Source of the DNA: MED-G105 sp038522945
Lineage (GTDB): Bacteria > Pseudomonadota > Alphaproteobacteria > Caulobacterales > Parvularculaceae
Direction of reading: 5' to 3'
Length of the DNA: 64,000 bases
Assembly: GCA_038522945.1 (NCBI GenBank)
Contig: JBCBJV010000018.1
Span: 1 to 64,000 of the forward strand
The notes below the pieces were generated by a model. That model ran no database searches, had not been told where the DNA came from, and was given only the letters and a program-made list of their open reading frames with translations. The translations under genes and the position numbers were made by a program. This document shows, piece after piece, positions 8,304 through 17,301 of this stretch (position 1 is its first letter; every line of letters starts with the position of its first letter).

Positions 8304-8709
8304 GCTCTTGACTCCAAATTTCTACCACGTCACGAGGGCGGCAAATGTGCGAAACGATGGCACCAGATTAGGCGACATTTGAGCGACAGTTAAGGAAAAA
8401 CAGGCGCTTCGCCAGGTCACGCGATCCCATTCGGCAATAACGCGGCGTTCACCTCGGCCTACGCGTGTTGCATAACTCAAGACTTGTGCAACAGCGCATG
8501 GAGCGATGATCTATCTCGCTTTCTTTTGTTGCGTAACTTGGTTGCATAACGCAGCCGTGATCGCTCGCGTTCTCACCTTTGAACGTCAAAACCAACGTTC
8601 GCCTGTGAGAAACATGTCGTACAGTTGAGATTGTAAGGTGCCCAATTATGAAACTATTTGGCATCGCCTCAAGACTGATCAAAAACCAGCATCTGTCGGA
8701 CGACACCTA
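8304..8709. other. intergenic region with operator-like 10-mers
   Basis: This is the promoter side of the XRE gene and the downstream side of miaA. No gene is supported; an 85-codon minus-strand frame at 8449-8706 has no ribosome site or coding character. Its notable content is three copies of GTTGCRTAAC, listed separately. Confidence 0.5.
8467..8550. promoter_or_regulatory. three GTTGCRTAAC direct repeats, candidate operator
   Basis: GTTGCATAAC occurs at 8467-8476 and 8541-8550, and GTTGCGTAAC at 8528-8537. The last two are 13 bp apart start to start and the first is 61 bp before the second. The 10-mer is itself partly palindromic (GTTrCGyAAC-like), as expected for a dimer site. They sit upstream of the XRE regulator operon on the minus strand, so autoregulation is a reasonable but untested idea. 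Confidence 0.4.
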
Positions 8710-9639
8710 TTATTCCACAAAACTAGCCACCGCCGCCGCCTCGCTCTCAACCCTCTCCCAATCGGGGGTCTGGTTTCGGAACCAGGTCATCTGGCGTTTG
8801 GCGAAGCGGCGGGTGTTCAACTGGGCGAGTGCGATGGCGTCATCAAGTGACATCTCGCCATCCAGATGGGCGATGAGTTCCTTCACGCCGAGAGCTTTCA
8901 TGACCGGCAGGCCGGCGGCGAGCTTGCGGCCACGTAGATGGCGAGCCTCTTCCAGTGCACCGGCCTCGATCATTTTGTGCAGGCGCGCGTCGCAGCGGGC
9001 ATAGAGCGCTTCCCGGTCCGGGAGAACCACGCACGCGGAGGTGTATCGCTCGATCACCGGCACGCTTGGCAGGGCCTGAAACTCTGAGAGCGGCGTATTT
9101 GTCGCTTCAAAGACGGCCCAGGCGCGCACATGACGCTGGGTGTCGGCGGGCTCAAGGCGCGCCATGGCCGGGTCGCGCGCGATAACTTCTGCCCGGAATG
9201 CCGCCGCGCCCATCTCGTCAAGCCGCGCGATTGCGGCGCTCTTGATCTCTTCGGGCACTTCCGGGATCGGCGACAGACCTTCCGTCAGGGCACGGAAATA
9301 AAGCCCCGTCCCCCCGACAATAATCGCTGCGTTTCCCCGCGCGGCGACCTCCGTGAGGATGTCATTGACGTCGCTCGCCCAGGCGCCGGTCGAATAAGCG
9401 ACCTTGCCGTCCACGGTGCCGAATAAATGGTGCGGGACTTGCGCCATCTCCTCTTGCGATGGCTGCGCCGACAGGATCGGGATGTCGCGGTAGACCTGCA
9501 TGGCGTCGGCATTGATGATTTCCGCGGCGCGCCCCTGCGCGTCCGCCAGGCTCTCGGCCAAAAGAAGCGCCGCAGCCGTCTTGCCCGCCGCCGTCGGCCC
9601 TGCGATAAGGTGGGTTGGAAAGTCATTTTCATCAGGCAT
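8710..9639 (-). CDS. miaA: tRNA dimethylallyltransferase
   Basis: Transfers a dimethylallyl group to A37 of tRNAs reading UNN codons. From the ATG at 9639 the product has 309 residues, the normal length. The P-loop GPTAAGKT is at residues 14-21, followed by INADAMQVYRDIPI and GGTGLYFRAL, both typical of MiaA; RHVRAWAVFEATNTPLSEF is the usual central motif. The frame stays open to 9786, but those residues are low-complexity. The start codon faces that of serB with only 4 bp between them, so its promoter and any ribosome site lie inside serB; no clear Shine-Dalgarno is seen. Confidence 0.95.
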   Translation of the reverse strand: MPDENDFPTHLIAGPTAAGKTAAALLLAESLADAQGRAAEIINADAMQVYRDIPILSAQPSQEEMAQVPHHLFGTVDGKVAYSTGAWASDVNDILTEVAARGNAAIIVGGTGLYFRALTEGLSPIPEVPEEIKSAAIARLDEMGAAAFRAEVIARDPAMARLEPADTQRHVRAWAVFEATNTPLSEFQALPSVPVIERYTSACVVLPDREALYARCDARLHKMIEAGALEEARHLRGRKLAAGLPVMKALGVKELIAHLDGEMSLDDAIALAQLNTRRFAKRQMTWFRNQTPDWERVESEAAAVASFVE

Positions 9640-9643
9640 CGGA

Positions 9644-10555
9644 ATGTTTGATACCGCACTCACACTTGTTTGTAACCCCGATGTTTGTAATGCCGAGGCC
9701 CCCGTTCTGGACGAGGCACTGCTTGCCGAGCTGTCCCGGGCGCTGCCCGGCGGCGAAGTTGAGCAGACAAATCTGGCGCCCGGCATCGCCGTTGATTTCC
9801 TTCTGAACGCAAATGATCATGCCGAAGTAGAAAAGACTGCACGCGACGTCGTCGGTGAGAACCCTATCGACGTGATCGTCCAGCCGACCGCCACCCGCGA
9901 AAAGAAGCTCCTGATCGCGGACATGGACTCCACCATTATCGAGCAGGAATGCCTCGACGAACTGGCGGGCTATGCCGGGCTGAAGGACAGAATATCCGAG
10001 ATTACCGAGCGCGCCATGCGCGGAGAGCTCGATTTCAAAGAGGCCCTCACCGAACGCGTCCGTATGCTGAAAGGTCTTTCAACGGATGCGCTGGAAGCAA
10101 CTTTCCGCGAGAAGATCACCCTCACGCCCGGTGCGCGAACGCTCGTGCAGACAATGGCCGCGCGAGGCGCCTATACCGCGCTCGTCTCCGGCGGGTTTAC
10201 GTTCTTTACGGAGAAAGTCGCGCGCACGGCGGGCTTTGCCACCAACCGCGCGAACGTCCTTGAGATCGAAGACGCGTCCCTCACCGGCGAAGTTGTCCGG
10301 CCTATCCTCGGACGCGACGCCAAACGCGAGGCACTCATGGAGTTCGCCAGCGCTCAAGGCATCGAAGCGGCTGATGCCCTTGCGGTCGGCGACGGGGCAA
10401 ATGATCTGGCGATGATCGACGCAGCAGGCCTTGGCGTTGCGTTTCGCGCCAAACCCGCCGTCGCGGCCGCGGCCAATGTCCGGATCGATCACGGCGACCT
10501 GACCGCGCTCTTATACCTGCAGGGAATCCCGGCTGCCGAGTTCGTGAGCGATTAA
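9644..10555 (+). CDS. serB: phosphoserine phosphatase
   Basis: Last step of serine biosynthesis, dephosphorylating phosphoserine. The 303-residue product has an N-terminal regulatory region, then HAD motif I DMDSTIIEQE with nucleophile Asp93 and Asp95, motif II LVSGGFT, and motif IV GDGANDLAMI. The frame is open from 9500, but the family start and the facing miaA start favour the ATG at 9644. No convincing Shine-Dalgarno precedes it, so leaderless or weakly led translation is likely. Confidence 0.95.
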   Translation: MFDTALTLVCNPDVCNAEAPVLDEALLAELSRALPGGEVEQTNLAPGIAVDFLLNANDHAEVEKTARDVVGENPIDVIVQPTATREKKLLIADMDSTIIEQECLDELAGYAGLKDRISEITERAMRGELDFKEALTERVRMLKGLSTDALEATFREKITLTPGARTLVQTMAARGAYTALVSGGFTFFTEKVARTAGFATNRANVLEIEDASLTGEVVRPILGRDAKREALMEFASAQGIEAADALAVGDGANDLAMIDAAGLGVAFRAKPAVAAAANVRIDHGDLTALLYLQGIPAAEFVSD

Positions 10556-10734
10556 GACGGCGGCCCTATCAGGACCTCATGGCTTTTCACGTTGCACGGA
10601 GTGGATTGCCGCGGGTGCAGGAATGACAGAACGCGAAAGCATGGGATCCAGACATCAACTGATCATTTTTCTAGCGAGCCGAACGCCTGACGCGTACATA
10701 AAGCCATCGCGATCATTTGCTCCGGGAGACCACC

Positions 10735-12132
10735 ATGACCACCATCGAAACTGATTATCTGATCATGGGTGCAGGCGCCTCAGGGCTCGCCTTTGCCGAC
10801 GAGATGCTCACCCGGTCCGACCACCACATGACAATTGTCGACAAACGCCATGCCCCAGGTGGCCATTGGAATGACGCCTATCCGTTTGTCGCCCTTCACC
10901 AACCCTCTGCGTTTTACGGCGTGGAATCAAAAGAATTGAGTAATGGCCGCCATGAGATGTCAGGTCCGAATGAAGGAATGATGTCTCTCGCGCCGGGCCC
11001 TCAGGTGACGGACTATTTCCATTCGATTATGCGCGACCGTTTGTTGCCGTCAGGACGGGTCAGCTATTTTCCCATGAGCGAAGTCACCGAAGATGGGAAG
11101 ATCCGTTCACTGATGTCCGGTGAGACTATGGACGTGCATGTCCGGCGCAAGACCGTTGACGCAACGATCTATACGAACATTGTTCCAAAAACCCATACCC
11201 CTGCGTTCTCGGTAGCCGAAGGAGTTACCTGCGTGCCGCCGAACGAACTGCCGCGCCTTGCGGCCAATTATGAGCGCTTCGTTGTCATGGGGGTTGGCAA
11301 GACCGGTCTCGATGCGGTTTGTTTTCTCATTGCTAATGGGATGGACCCTGAGAAAATCAGCCTGGTGGCACCGCGCGATCCATGGCTGTGGAACCGGGCA
11401 ACGACCCAGCCGAGCGAAGCCTTTTTTCACGAGACCTTCGGTGGATTTGCCGACCGGCAAGCGGCGATTGCGGAAGCAAGCTCAGCACGAGACTTTGCCC
11501 ACCGCATGGAAGCCGCTGGCGTCTGGCTACGGATTGACCCCGATGTGGAGCCCGGCTTCTACCATGGAGCGACGAGTTCCTTGCGGGAAGTTGAAATGAT
11601 CCGCCGTGTCGGGGAGATCATCCGCAAAGGTCGGGTCAAAGAGATCCATACGGACAAACTGGTGCTCGACCAAGGGGAGGTTACTGTCGTACCCGGCACA
11701 CTGTTTATCGATTGTACCGCATCGGCCATTCGCCCGCGCCCGGTTGTGCCCGTCTTTGACGGTGACCGGGTCAGTCTGCAAATGATCCGCTTCCCGCAGA
11801 TCCCATTTTCATGCGCCCTGATTGCCTTCATCGAAACGCTGATCGATGACGAAGCGCAAAAGAACCTGATGTGCGCGCCGATCCCTATGCCGGACACGGT
11901 CGAGGAATACATGGTGACGCTCTTGCCGGACATGATGAACCGGTACCACGGAGGTCAAAACAAAGAAGTCCGGGCATGGATCAATGAATCTCGACTGGAA
12001 GGCTACGCCAAGATTGCTCGGAGTATTCCTCGCGAAGACGATGAGAAGATGGCTGTCTTCAACCGGATCCGCGAGTTGGCGGTTCCTGCCGTCACCAATG
12101 TGCAGAAAATTATCGCTGAACAGTCTGCCTGA
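10735..12132 (+). CDS. FAD/NAD(P)-binding oxidoreductase of unknown substrate
   Basis: A 465-residue flavoprotein from the ATG at 10735 (GGGAG six bases upstream). The N-terminal dinucleotide fold shows GAGASGLAFADEM, then DKRHAPGGHWNDAYPF, a pattern of flavin-dependent monooxygenase-like proteins. A second Rossmann motif VMGVGKTGLDAVCFL near residue 185 probably binds NAD(P)H. The C-terminal half contains LFIDCTASAIRPRP, a typical FAD-domain end. There is no signal peptide. It stands alone between serB and degP; substrate and pathway cannot be inferred. Confidence 0.75.
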   Translation: MTTIETDYLIMGAGASGLAFADEMLTRSDHHMTIVDKRHAPGGHWNDAYPFVALHQPSAFYGVESKELSNGRHEMSGPNEGMMSLAPGPQVTDYFHSIMRDRLLPSGRVSYFPMSEVTEDGKIRSLMSGETMDVHVRRKTVDATIYTNIVPKTHTPAFSVAEGVTCVPPNELPRLAANYERFVVMGVGKTGLDAVCFLIANGMDPEKISLVAPRDPWLWNRATTQPSEAFFHETFGGFADRQAAIAEASSARDFAHRMEAAGVWLRIDPDVEPGFYHGATSSLREVEMIRRVGEIIRKGRVKEIHTDKLVLDQGEVTVVPGTLFIDCTASAIRPRPVVPVFDGDRVSLQMIRFPQIPFSCALIAFIETLIDDEAQKNLMCAPIPMPDTVEEYMVTLLPDMMNRYHGGQNKEVRAWINESRLEGYAKIARSIPREDDEKMAVFNRIRELAVPAVTNVQKIIAEQSA

Positions 12133-12155
12133 GGAGCGTCTCGATCAAAGGCAGC

Positions 12156-13586
12156 CTAAGGGCGAAGCGACTCATAGAACAAAAGATCACCGCGCTGGAC
12201 GTAGATCTGCACTGGTCCTGAATTCAAGTTACGGAGCTTATCGAGCTTGTCGGCAGCTGCTTCTGGGCGCATCATCCGTTCCCAGCCGATCTCAAGGATC
12301 ACGTCACCACGTTGCAGCACAACGGCAGCCGGGCTGTCGGGGTCGATTTCCGTGACGACGACACCTTCCGTGCCTGGCTGGAGATCGAAGGCTTCAATGA
12401 CCTCGCGGGTCGGTTTTTGTAGCGTCAGGCCGGAACTCTGGAACGCACCAGGCGGCAGCGCCTGACCCGGCAGGGAAGCCAGAACGCGCTCCTCGCGGCG
12501 ATCGACTTTGACTTTAAGCGTCACTTTTTTGCCGTCCCGCAGGACGATCATGTTTACGGTCGTGCCAACGGACGTCTCAGCGACGGCTCGTGTCAGGTCA
12601 CGGACATTGTAAACGGAGCGCTTGTTAAATTCGAGGATAACATCGTTGGGCTGAACTCCGGCCGCAAGGGCTGGGCTGTTCGGGCGAACCACTGAGACGA
12701 TCGCGCCTTTCGGCCGGTCAAACCCAAGGTCCGATGCCGTAGACGGATTAACTTCGTCAATAGAAACACCAAGCCAGCCGCGGCGGGTTTCGCCATACTT
12801 CAGAAGCTGGCCCACAACGATTTCAGCGAGGTCAGCCGGGACAGCAAAACCAACGCCAACCGAGCCGCCGGTCTGGGAAAAGATGGCGGTGTTCACGCCA
12901 ATCACTTTGCCGGACATGTCAAACAATGGCCCACCGGAATTGCCGCGGTTGATCGCAGCATCGGTTTGAATGAAGTCGTCAAACGAGCCCGCGTCGATAT
13001 CGCGGTTGCGCGCAGAAATAATGCCTTTGGTGACCGTGCCACCGAGGCCGAAGGGATTGCCGATAGCGAAGACATCTTCGCCGACACGCGCGCCTTCTGA
13101 GTCGCCAAAGCCGACAAACGGCATCCGGAGACCACCGGTGTCCATCTCAAGGACGGCAAGGTCCGTTTCGCGGTCGGTCGCGCGAACGGTAGCTTTGAAT
13201 TCGCGACCGTCGTTGAGCGTTACTGTGACGTCGTCAGCGTTGTCGACTACATGATTGTTGGTGACGACGACCCCGGACGGGTCGATGATAAAGCCCGACC
13301 CCAGCGAGACAGGCTGGGACTGCATTTTGCGTTGGAGATTGCCGAGTTCACCGGAAAGCTTGGCACCGCCCTGGCGCTGTGACGAGGAAATATTCACAAC
13401 GGCAGGTGAAAGCTGCTCTACCAGTTCAGGCAGACCGGCTTGACGGGCCTCAGCGGTCGCAAAGCGGATGCCGTTTTCTGGCGTAATCGTCGCCGTTAGG
13501 GCCGTCGCCCCTACCATGAGCGCCATCGCGCCAGCCGTTAAGCTGGAAGCGAATTTCTCGAGTTTATTCGTCAGCACCATCACCAA
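12156..13586 (-). CDS. degP: periplasmic serine protease DegP/HtrA (Do family)
   Basis: ATP-independent periplasmic protease and chaperone for misfolded envelope proteins. The 476-residue protein has an N-terminal signal or anchor (about residues 13-35), a trypsin-like domain with catalytic His112 (TNNHVV), Asp142 (RETDLAVLE) and Ser217 (RGNSGGPLFD), and two PDZ domains at about 275-365 and 385-470. A second ATG lies two codons in. It lies 165 bp downstream of hflC on the same strand, a grouping common in Alphaproteobacteria. Confidence 0.95.
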   Translation of the reverse strand: MVMVLTNKLEKFASSLTAGAMALMVGATALTATITPENGIRFATAEARQAGLPELVEQLSPAVVNISSSQRQGGAKLSGELGNLQRKMQSQPVSLGSGFIIDPSGVVVTNNHVVDNADDVTVTLNDGREFKATVRATDRETDLAVLEMDTGGLRMPFVGFGDSEGARVGEDVFAIGNPFGLGGTVTKGIISARNRDIDAGSFDDFIQTDAAINRGNSGGPLFDMSGKVIGVNTAIFSQTGGSVGVGFAVPADLAEIVVGQLLKYGETRRGWLGVSIDEVNPSTASDLGFDRPKGAIVSVVRPNSPALAAGVQPNDVILEFNKRSVYNVRDLTRAVAETSVGTTVNMIVLRDGKKVTLKVKVDRREERVLASLPGQALPPGAFQSSGLTLQKPTREVIEAFDLQPGTEGVVVTEIDPDSPAAVVLQRGDVILEIGWERMMRPEAAADKLDKLRNLNSGPVQIYVQRGDLLFYESLRP

Positions 13587-13751
13587 ACCTCACTTGGCGC
13601 GTGAACCCCGCGCCTGTCCCCAAAACCGTACAGCAACGCAGGTTAACGCAACTTCGCCAATCGGCAAGCCCGGGACGGACACAGCTCGTCCCGGGATTGT
13701 GAGGGTCCGTCGCAAAATCCGTGCGACAAGCGTGGCTTACACCGCGCTGAT

Positions 13752-14837
13752 CTAGCGATTGCCTTCCAGATTATTGAAATACCTGAAGAATTCGCTGTCA
13801 GGGGAAAGCAAGATGGTGGTGTCGCCACCGTCCTGCAGGGCTTTTTCATAGGCCTGCAGCGACCGATAGAAAGCGAAGAATTCGGCCCGGTCAGGGTCTC
13901 GGCTGGCCGTTTGAGAAGCAAACCGGCACGAAATGCTGAGCGGCGTGGTCGTTTCAAAGACGGCTTCAACAGGGCTGAGCGCCGTTTCTGCCGCGTCAGA
14001 CGCCTCGCCATCTTCAGCTTCAATCACGATCGGGGCCTCATCGCTTGGCTCGGTACGTTCGATAATCACCGGCAAGCCATCATAGGCACCGGCAAAGATG
14101 CAGTTCCGTGTCGCATCCGCCTGACCAGTGATTTCAAGTGACCGGCGATTGGCATCCGCAAGGATTTCCGCACGGCGGCGGTTGGCCTCTGCCTGGATCC
14201 GCGTGCTGTCGCGTTGGCCTTCGGAGCGGATGAGCTGGGCTTCTTCTTCCCGGGCTGAACTCATCTGGTCATAGACGGTCTGCGCGATATCCTGGGGATA
14301 GTCCGCCTGCCGAATTTTCACGTCGATTACCTCAACGCCGAACCGGCCCGCCTCAGCCTCCATTCGCGTCGCGATCCGGCGCATCAGTTCTGCGCGAAGA
14401 CGCGTCACAATGTCTTCAATGCTCACTTCGCCCAAGGTCTGACGAAGAGCGTTCTGCATGATCCGGTCGATACCGCCCTGACCTGCCGCCTTGAGACCTG
14501 CATCACTGCCGGCGCTGGTGCGGAAATTCTGGTAATAGAGGAGCGGGTCATCAATCCGGTAACGGACGAATGCGTCAACCGTCAGGCGTTCCTGATTGAC
14601 ATCAGTGATCTCGATGGCCCGCGCGAGATCGTATTCAAGATTCCTTTTGTCGATTTTGACAACTTCCGCCCACGGAAGCTTAGCATTGAGCCCAGCGTCA
14701 TCGATAACCCCTTGAGGATCACCGAGCAGAATAACAATCGCATTTTCTGTTTCGCGGACGACAAAGAATACAGACTGCAGAAGAATGATCACCAAGATCG
14801 CGGGGATCACGAGAAACGGGAGAAAGCGGGAATTCAT
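13752..14837 (-). CDS. hflC: protease modulator HflC
   Basis: SPFH-domain membrane protein that with HflK forms a large complex restraining FtsH. The 361 residues start with one membrane helix (LVIPAILVIILLQSVFFVV), followed by the SPFH domain and a coiled coil rich in Glu, Arg and Ala (SAREEEAQLIRSEGQRDSTR). An acidic insertion of about 45 residues near position 255 lengthens it relative to classical HflC. Its ATG overlaps the hflK stop by 4 bp. Confidence 0.94.
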   Translation of the reverse strand: MNSRFLPFLVIPAILVIILLQSVFFVVRETENAIVILLGDPQGVIDDAGLNAKLPWAEVVKIDKRNLEYDLARAIEITDVNQERLTVDAFVRYRIDDPLLYYQNFRTSAGSDAGLKAAGQGGIDRIMQNALRQTLGEVSIEDIVTRLRAELMRRIATRMEAEAGRFGVEVIDVKIRQADYPQDIAQTVYDQMSSAREEEAQLIRSEGQRDSTRIQAEANRRRAEILADANRRSLEITGQADATRNCIFAGAYDGLPVIIERTEPSDEAPIVIEAEDGEASDAAETALSPVEAVFETTTPLSISCRFASQTASRDPDRAEFFAFYRSLQAYEKALQDGGDTTILLSPDSEFFRYFNNLEGNR

Positions 14838-15991
14838 TGCGGGTTCACCTCAGAAGATTTTCTTTGAAGCTCCGTCAGCGGAAGATAAGGCACGACGCCG
14901 CTTCCTGCATTGTCTTCAATAATGATTTTGTTCATGCCGCCGAGGACGGATTCAACGGTCTCAAGGTACATGCGCTGGCGCGTCACTTGCGGCGCCCGGC
15001 GATATTCCTCGTAGATTTTGTTAAAGCGCTCAGCCTGACCGACGCTTTCCTCTTCAACGCGGGCTGCATAAGCGCGCGCTTCCTGGATAACGCGCAACCC
15101 GTCCCCTTGGGCCACCGGAATGATCTGGTTCGCGTTTCGCTCAGCATCATTGATCATGCGGGCCTTCTCGTTACGGGCCTTAATGACGTCGGCAAATGCA
15201 TCGCGAACGGCGGCTGGCACTTCCGGCTTTTCCATGTTCACCCGAAGTACTTCGATGCCGCTGTCATAATAATCGAGGGTTTCCTGGATGCGTTGACGGG
15301 TCTGTTCAACAACATCTGCCTGTCCGGAGGTAATGATCGGCTCCAATTCCTTGGCCCCGATGGTCTCGCGCATGGCCGCTTCCGACACGGCGATCACCAT
15401 CTGCCGTGGATTTTCAATATTGAAGATGTATTTCGCAGCGTTCGGCAACTCGTCCGGCTCGGTCACTGTCCGGCTGACCCGATAGTCGACTGAGAAATTC
15501 ACATCAACGATATTGCGGTCACTGGTCAGCATGAGGTTTTCACGGCCGGCGCCGCTGCCACCGCCGTTGATCTCAACGCTTTGTTGCTCGTCTACAGCGA
15601 CGATCGTTGCGCCTTGAACGATGGGCATTAGCCAATGGAGACCAGGATCACTGATTCCGGAAAACTCGCCGAACGTGGTTTTCACGCCCCGTTCCTGCGG
15701 ACCCACCTGATAAATGCCGCTCAGCAGGAAAAGAACCAAGAGCGCTGCCCCGAACAGGCCAAAAATTGCCGGGTTTGGCCCACCAAGGCGTCCACCAGAG
15801 CCGCTTCCGCCAGGGAAGGCGCGCTTCAGGCGCTTGCGCGAGGCCTGAAGAAGCTCTTCCAGATCGGGGGGATCGCTGCGCCCACCGCCTGGTCCGCGGC
15901 CTGAGCCGTTATTGTTATTCCCCCGTGGCGGCTGCCCCCAGGGGCCTTTGGTTGGCCCGCCATTATTTCCAGAATTATCTTGCCAGGGCAT
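14834..15991 (-). CDS. hflK: FtsH protease activity modulator HflK
   Basis: Partner of HflC in the FtsH-regulating SPFH complex. The 385 residues begin with the Gly/Asn/Pro-rich leader typical of HflK (MPWQDNSGNNGG), a membrane helix at about 75-95 (IFGLFGAALLVLFLLSGIY) and the SPFH domain beginning GPQERGVKTTFGEF. First gene of hflK-hflC-degP. The divergent mrp gene begins about 165 bp away, so both promoters share 15992-16156. Confidence 0.95.
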   Translation of the reverse strand: MPWQDNSGNNGGPTKGPWGQPPRGNNNNGSGRGPGGGRSDPPDLEELLQASRKRLKRAFPGGSGSGGRLGGPNPAIFGLFGAALLVLFLLSGIYQVGPQERGVKTTFGEFSGISDPGLHWLMPIVQGATIVAVDEQQSVEINGGGSGAGRENLMLTSDRNIVDVNFSVDYRVSRTVTEPDELPNAAKYIFNIENPRQMVIAVSEAAMRETIGAKELEPIITSGQADVVEQTRQRIQETLDYYDSGIEVLRVNMEKPEVPAAVRDAFADVIKARNEKARMINDAERNANQIIPVAQGDGLRVIQEARAYAARVEEESVGQAERFNKIYEEYRRAPQVTRQRMYLETVESVLGGMNKIIIEDNAGSGVVPYLPLTELQRKSSEVNPQ

Positions 15992-16156
15992 TCGATTTCC
16001 TTTTTCCCGCGCCCGGCTGCTTGGCCGGACCGGCGCTCAACTAAATTTCTTCTGCCCGCCGAGTGACGGGGATCTCGCAACTGCTGTGCGACGCTATATA
16101 TGTGAATGGATCTCGCGAGTGCAACGCGACACCTCCGACTGCAGGCCAACACGAAA

Positions 16157-17281
16157 ATGTCCAAAGAACCATTAATCATGCAGCTGCGAGCGGCAATTCG
16201 CACGATCTCGCTCCCAGACGAGACTTCGCAGGAGGGAGCCGCCAAAGGCAAACGCCCCGACATCATCGCTTCCGGACACATTCGAGAGCTTACAGTGTCA
16301 CCGGCAGGCGTGGCAAAAATCTCGCTGGCGGCGAGCGCGCCCCCGGTCCTTTCGACGCCAGAACGTCTCAAGGCCTTAAAGGAAGCAGCCGAAGCAATCG
16401 ACGGGATCGCAAGGGCCATCGTGGTGCCAGCAGAGATGCCGTCAGGGTCAGTTCAGAACGCTCACTCAAATCCGTTGGGCTTGGTCGCAGCCCGTGGCAA
16501 AAAGCAAATACCTGATCAAGGGCCCGTCCTGCCGGGAGTGACGCGCGTGATCGCCATTGCATCGGGCAAAGGCGGGGTCGGCAAATCCACCGTCGCAGCC
16601 AATCTTGCCGTTGCCGCTGCCCGCAGCGGGTTGAAGGTCGGTCTTCTCGATGCGGACATTTATGGCCCTTCGGTGCCAACATTGTTTGGGCTAGAGGGTA
16701 GAAGCCCAAAGTTTGTCGACGGCAAGCTCCAACCAATTGAAGCCGCCGGGATCCAGACTATGTCGATCGGTCTCCTCGTTGACGAGGAAAAAGCCGTCGC
16801 GTGGCGCGGGCCTATGGTCATGGGCGCAACCCGGCAGCTCATCAACGATGTCGACTGGGGCGAGTTAGACCTCATGATCATCGACACTCCACCGGGAACA
16901 GGCGATGTTCACCTCACCCTTGGCCAACTAAAGCGCCTTGATGGTGTCGTGATCGTCTCTACACCTCAGAACCTCGCATTGGCGGACGTGCGCCGGGGGG
17001 TTACTTTCTTCCAGAAAGTTGGCACCAAGATCATCGGGCTCATTGAGAATATGGCCTGGCTCGCCCTACCCGATGGGTCCCGTCAGCATATTTTTGGCGA
17101 TGGCGGCGCGAAAGCTTGCGCGCAACAGTTAGCGATCCCATTTCTGGGGGCACTCCCTATCATGCCTGAACTCAGAATTGCCGCAGATACAGGCCAGCCA
17201 GCCGGGCACAACGGAGTGGCGCAGGCAGCGGGCGATGCATTTGATCAGTTAACTCAGGAAATCCTCAATGATCTGAGGTGA
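16157..17281 (+). CDS. mrp: Mrp/ApbC family Fe-S cluster carrier ATPase
   Basis: P-loop ATPase that binds and delivers iron-sulfur clusters to apoproteins. From the ATG at 16157 it has 374 residues: an N-terminal DUF59-like region (about 1-95) that here is divergent, the deviant Walker A SGKGGVGKST at about 136-145, LLDADIYGPSVP, and switch motif MIIDTPPGTGD. The CxxC metal site seen in many family members is not obvious here. The open frame starts at 16106; the internal ATG is chosen because the family N-terminus fits better, with modest certainty. Confidence 0.9.
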   Translation: MSKEPLIMQLRAAIRTISLPDETSQEGAAKGKRPDIIASGHIRELTVSPAGVAKISLAASAPPVLSTPERLKALKEAAEAIDGIARAIVVPAEMPSGSVQNAHSNPLGLVAARGKKQIPDQGPVLPGVTRVIAIASGKGGVGKSTVAANLAVAAARSGLKVGLLDADIYGPSVPTLFGLEGRSPKFVDGKLQPIEAAGIQTMSIGLLVDEEKAVAWRGPMVMGATRQLINDVDWGELDLMIIDTPPGTGDVHLTLGQLKRLDGVVIVSTPQNLALADVRRGVTFFQKVGTKIIGLIENMAWLALPDGSRQHIFGDGGAKACAQQLAIPFLGALPIMPELRIAADTGQPAGHNGVAQAAGDAFDQLTQEILNDLR

Positions 17282-17301
17282 CGTTGGCTGATCTGACTTG
17301 A

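Noticed and set aside
8449..8706. 85-codon minus-strand frame upstream of the XRE gene
   Set aside because: It covers the operator-like repeats and has no coding signature.
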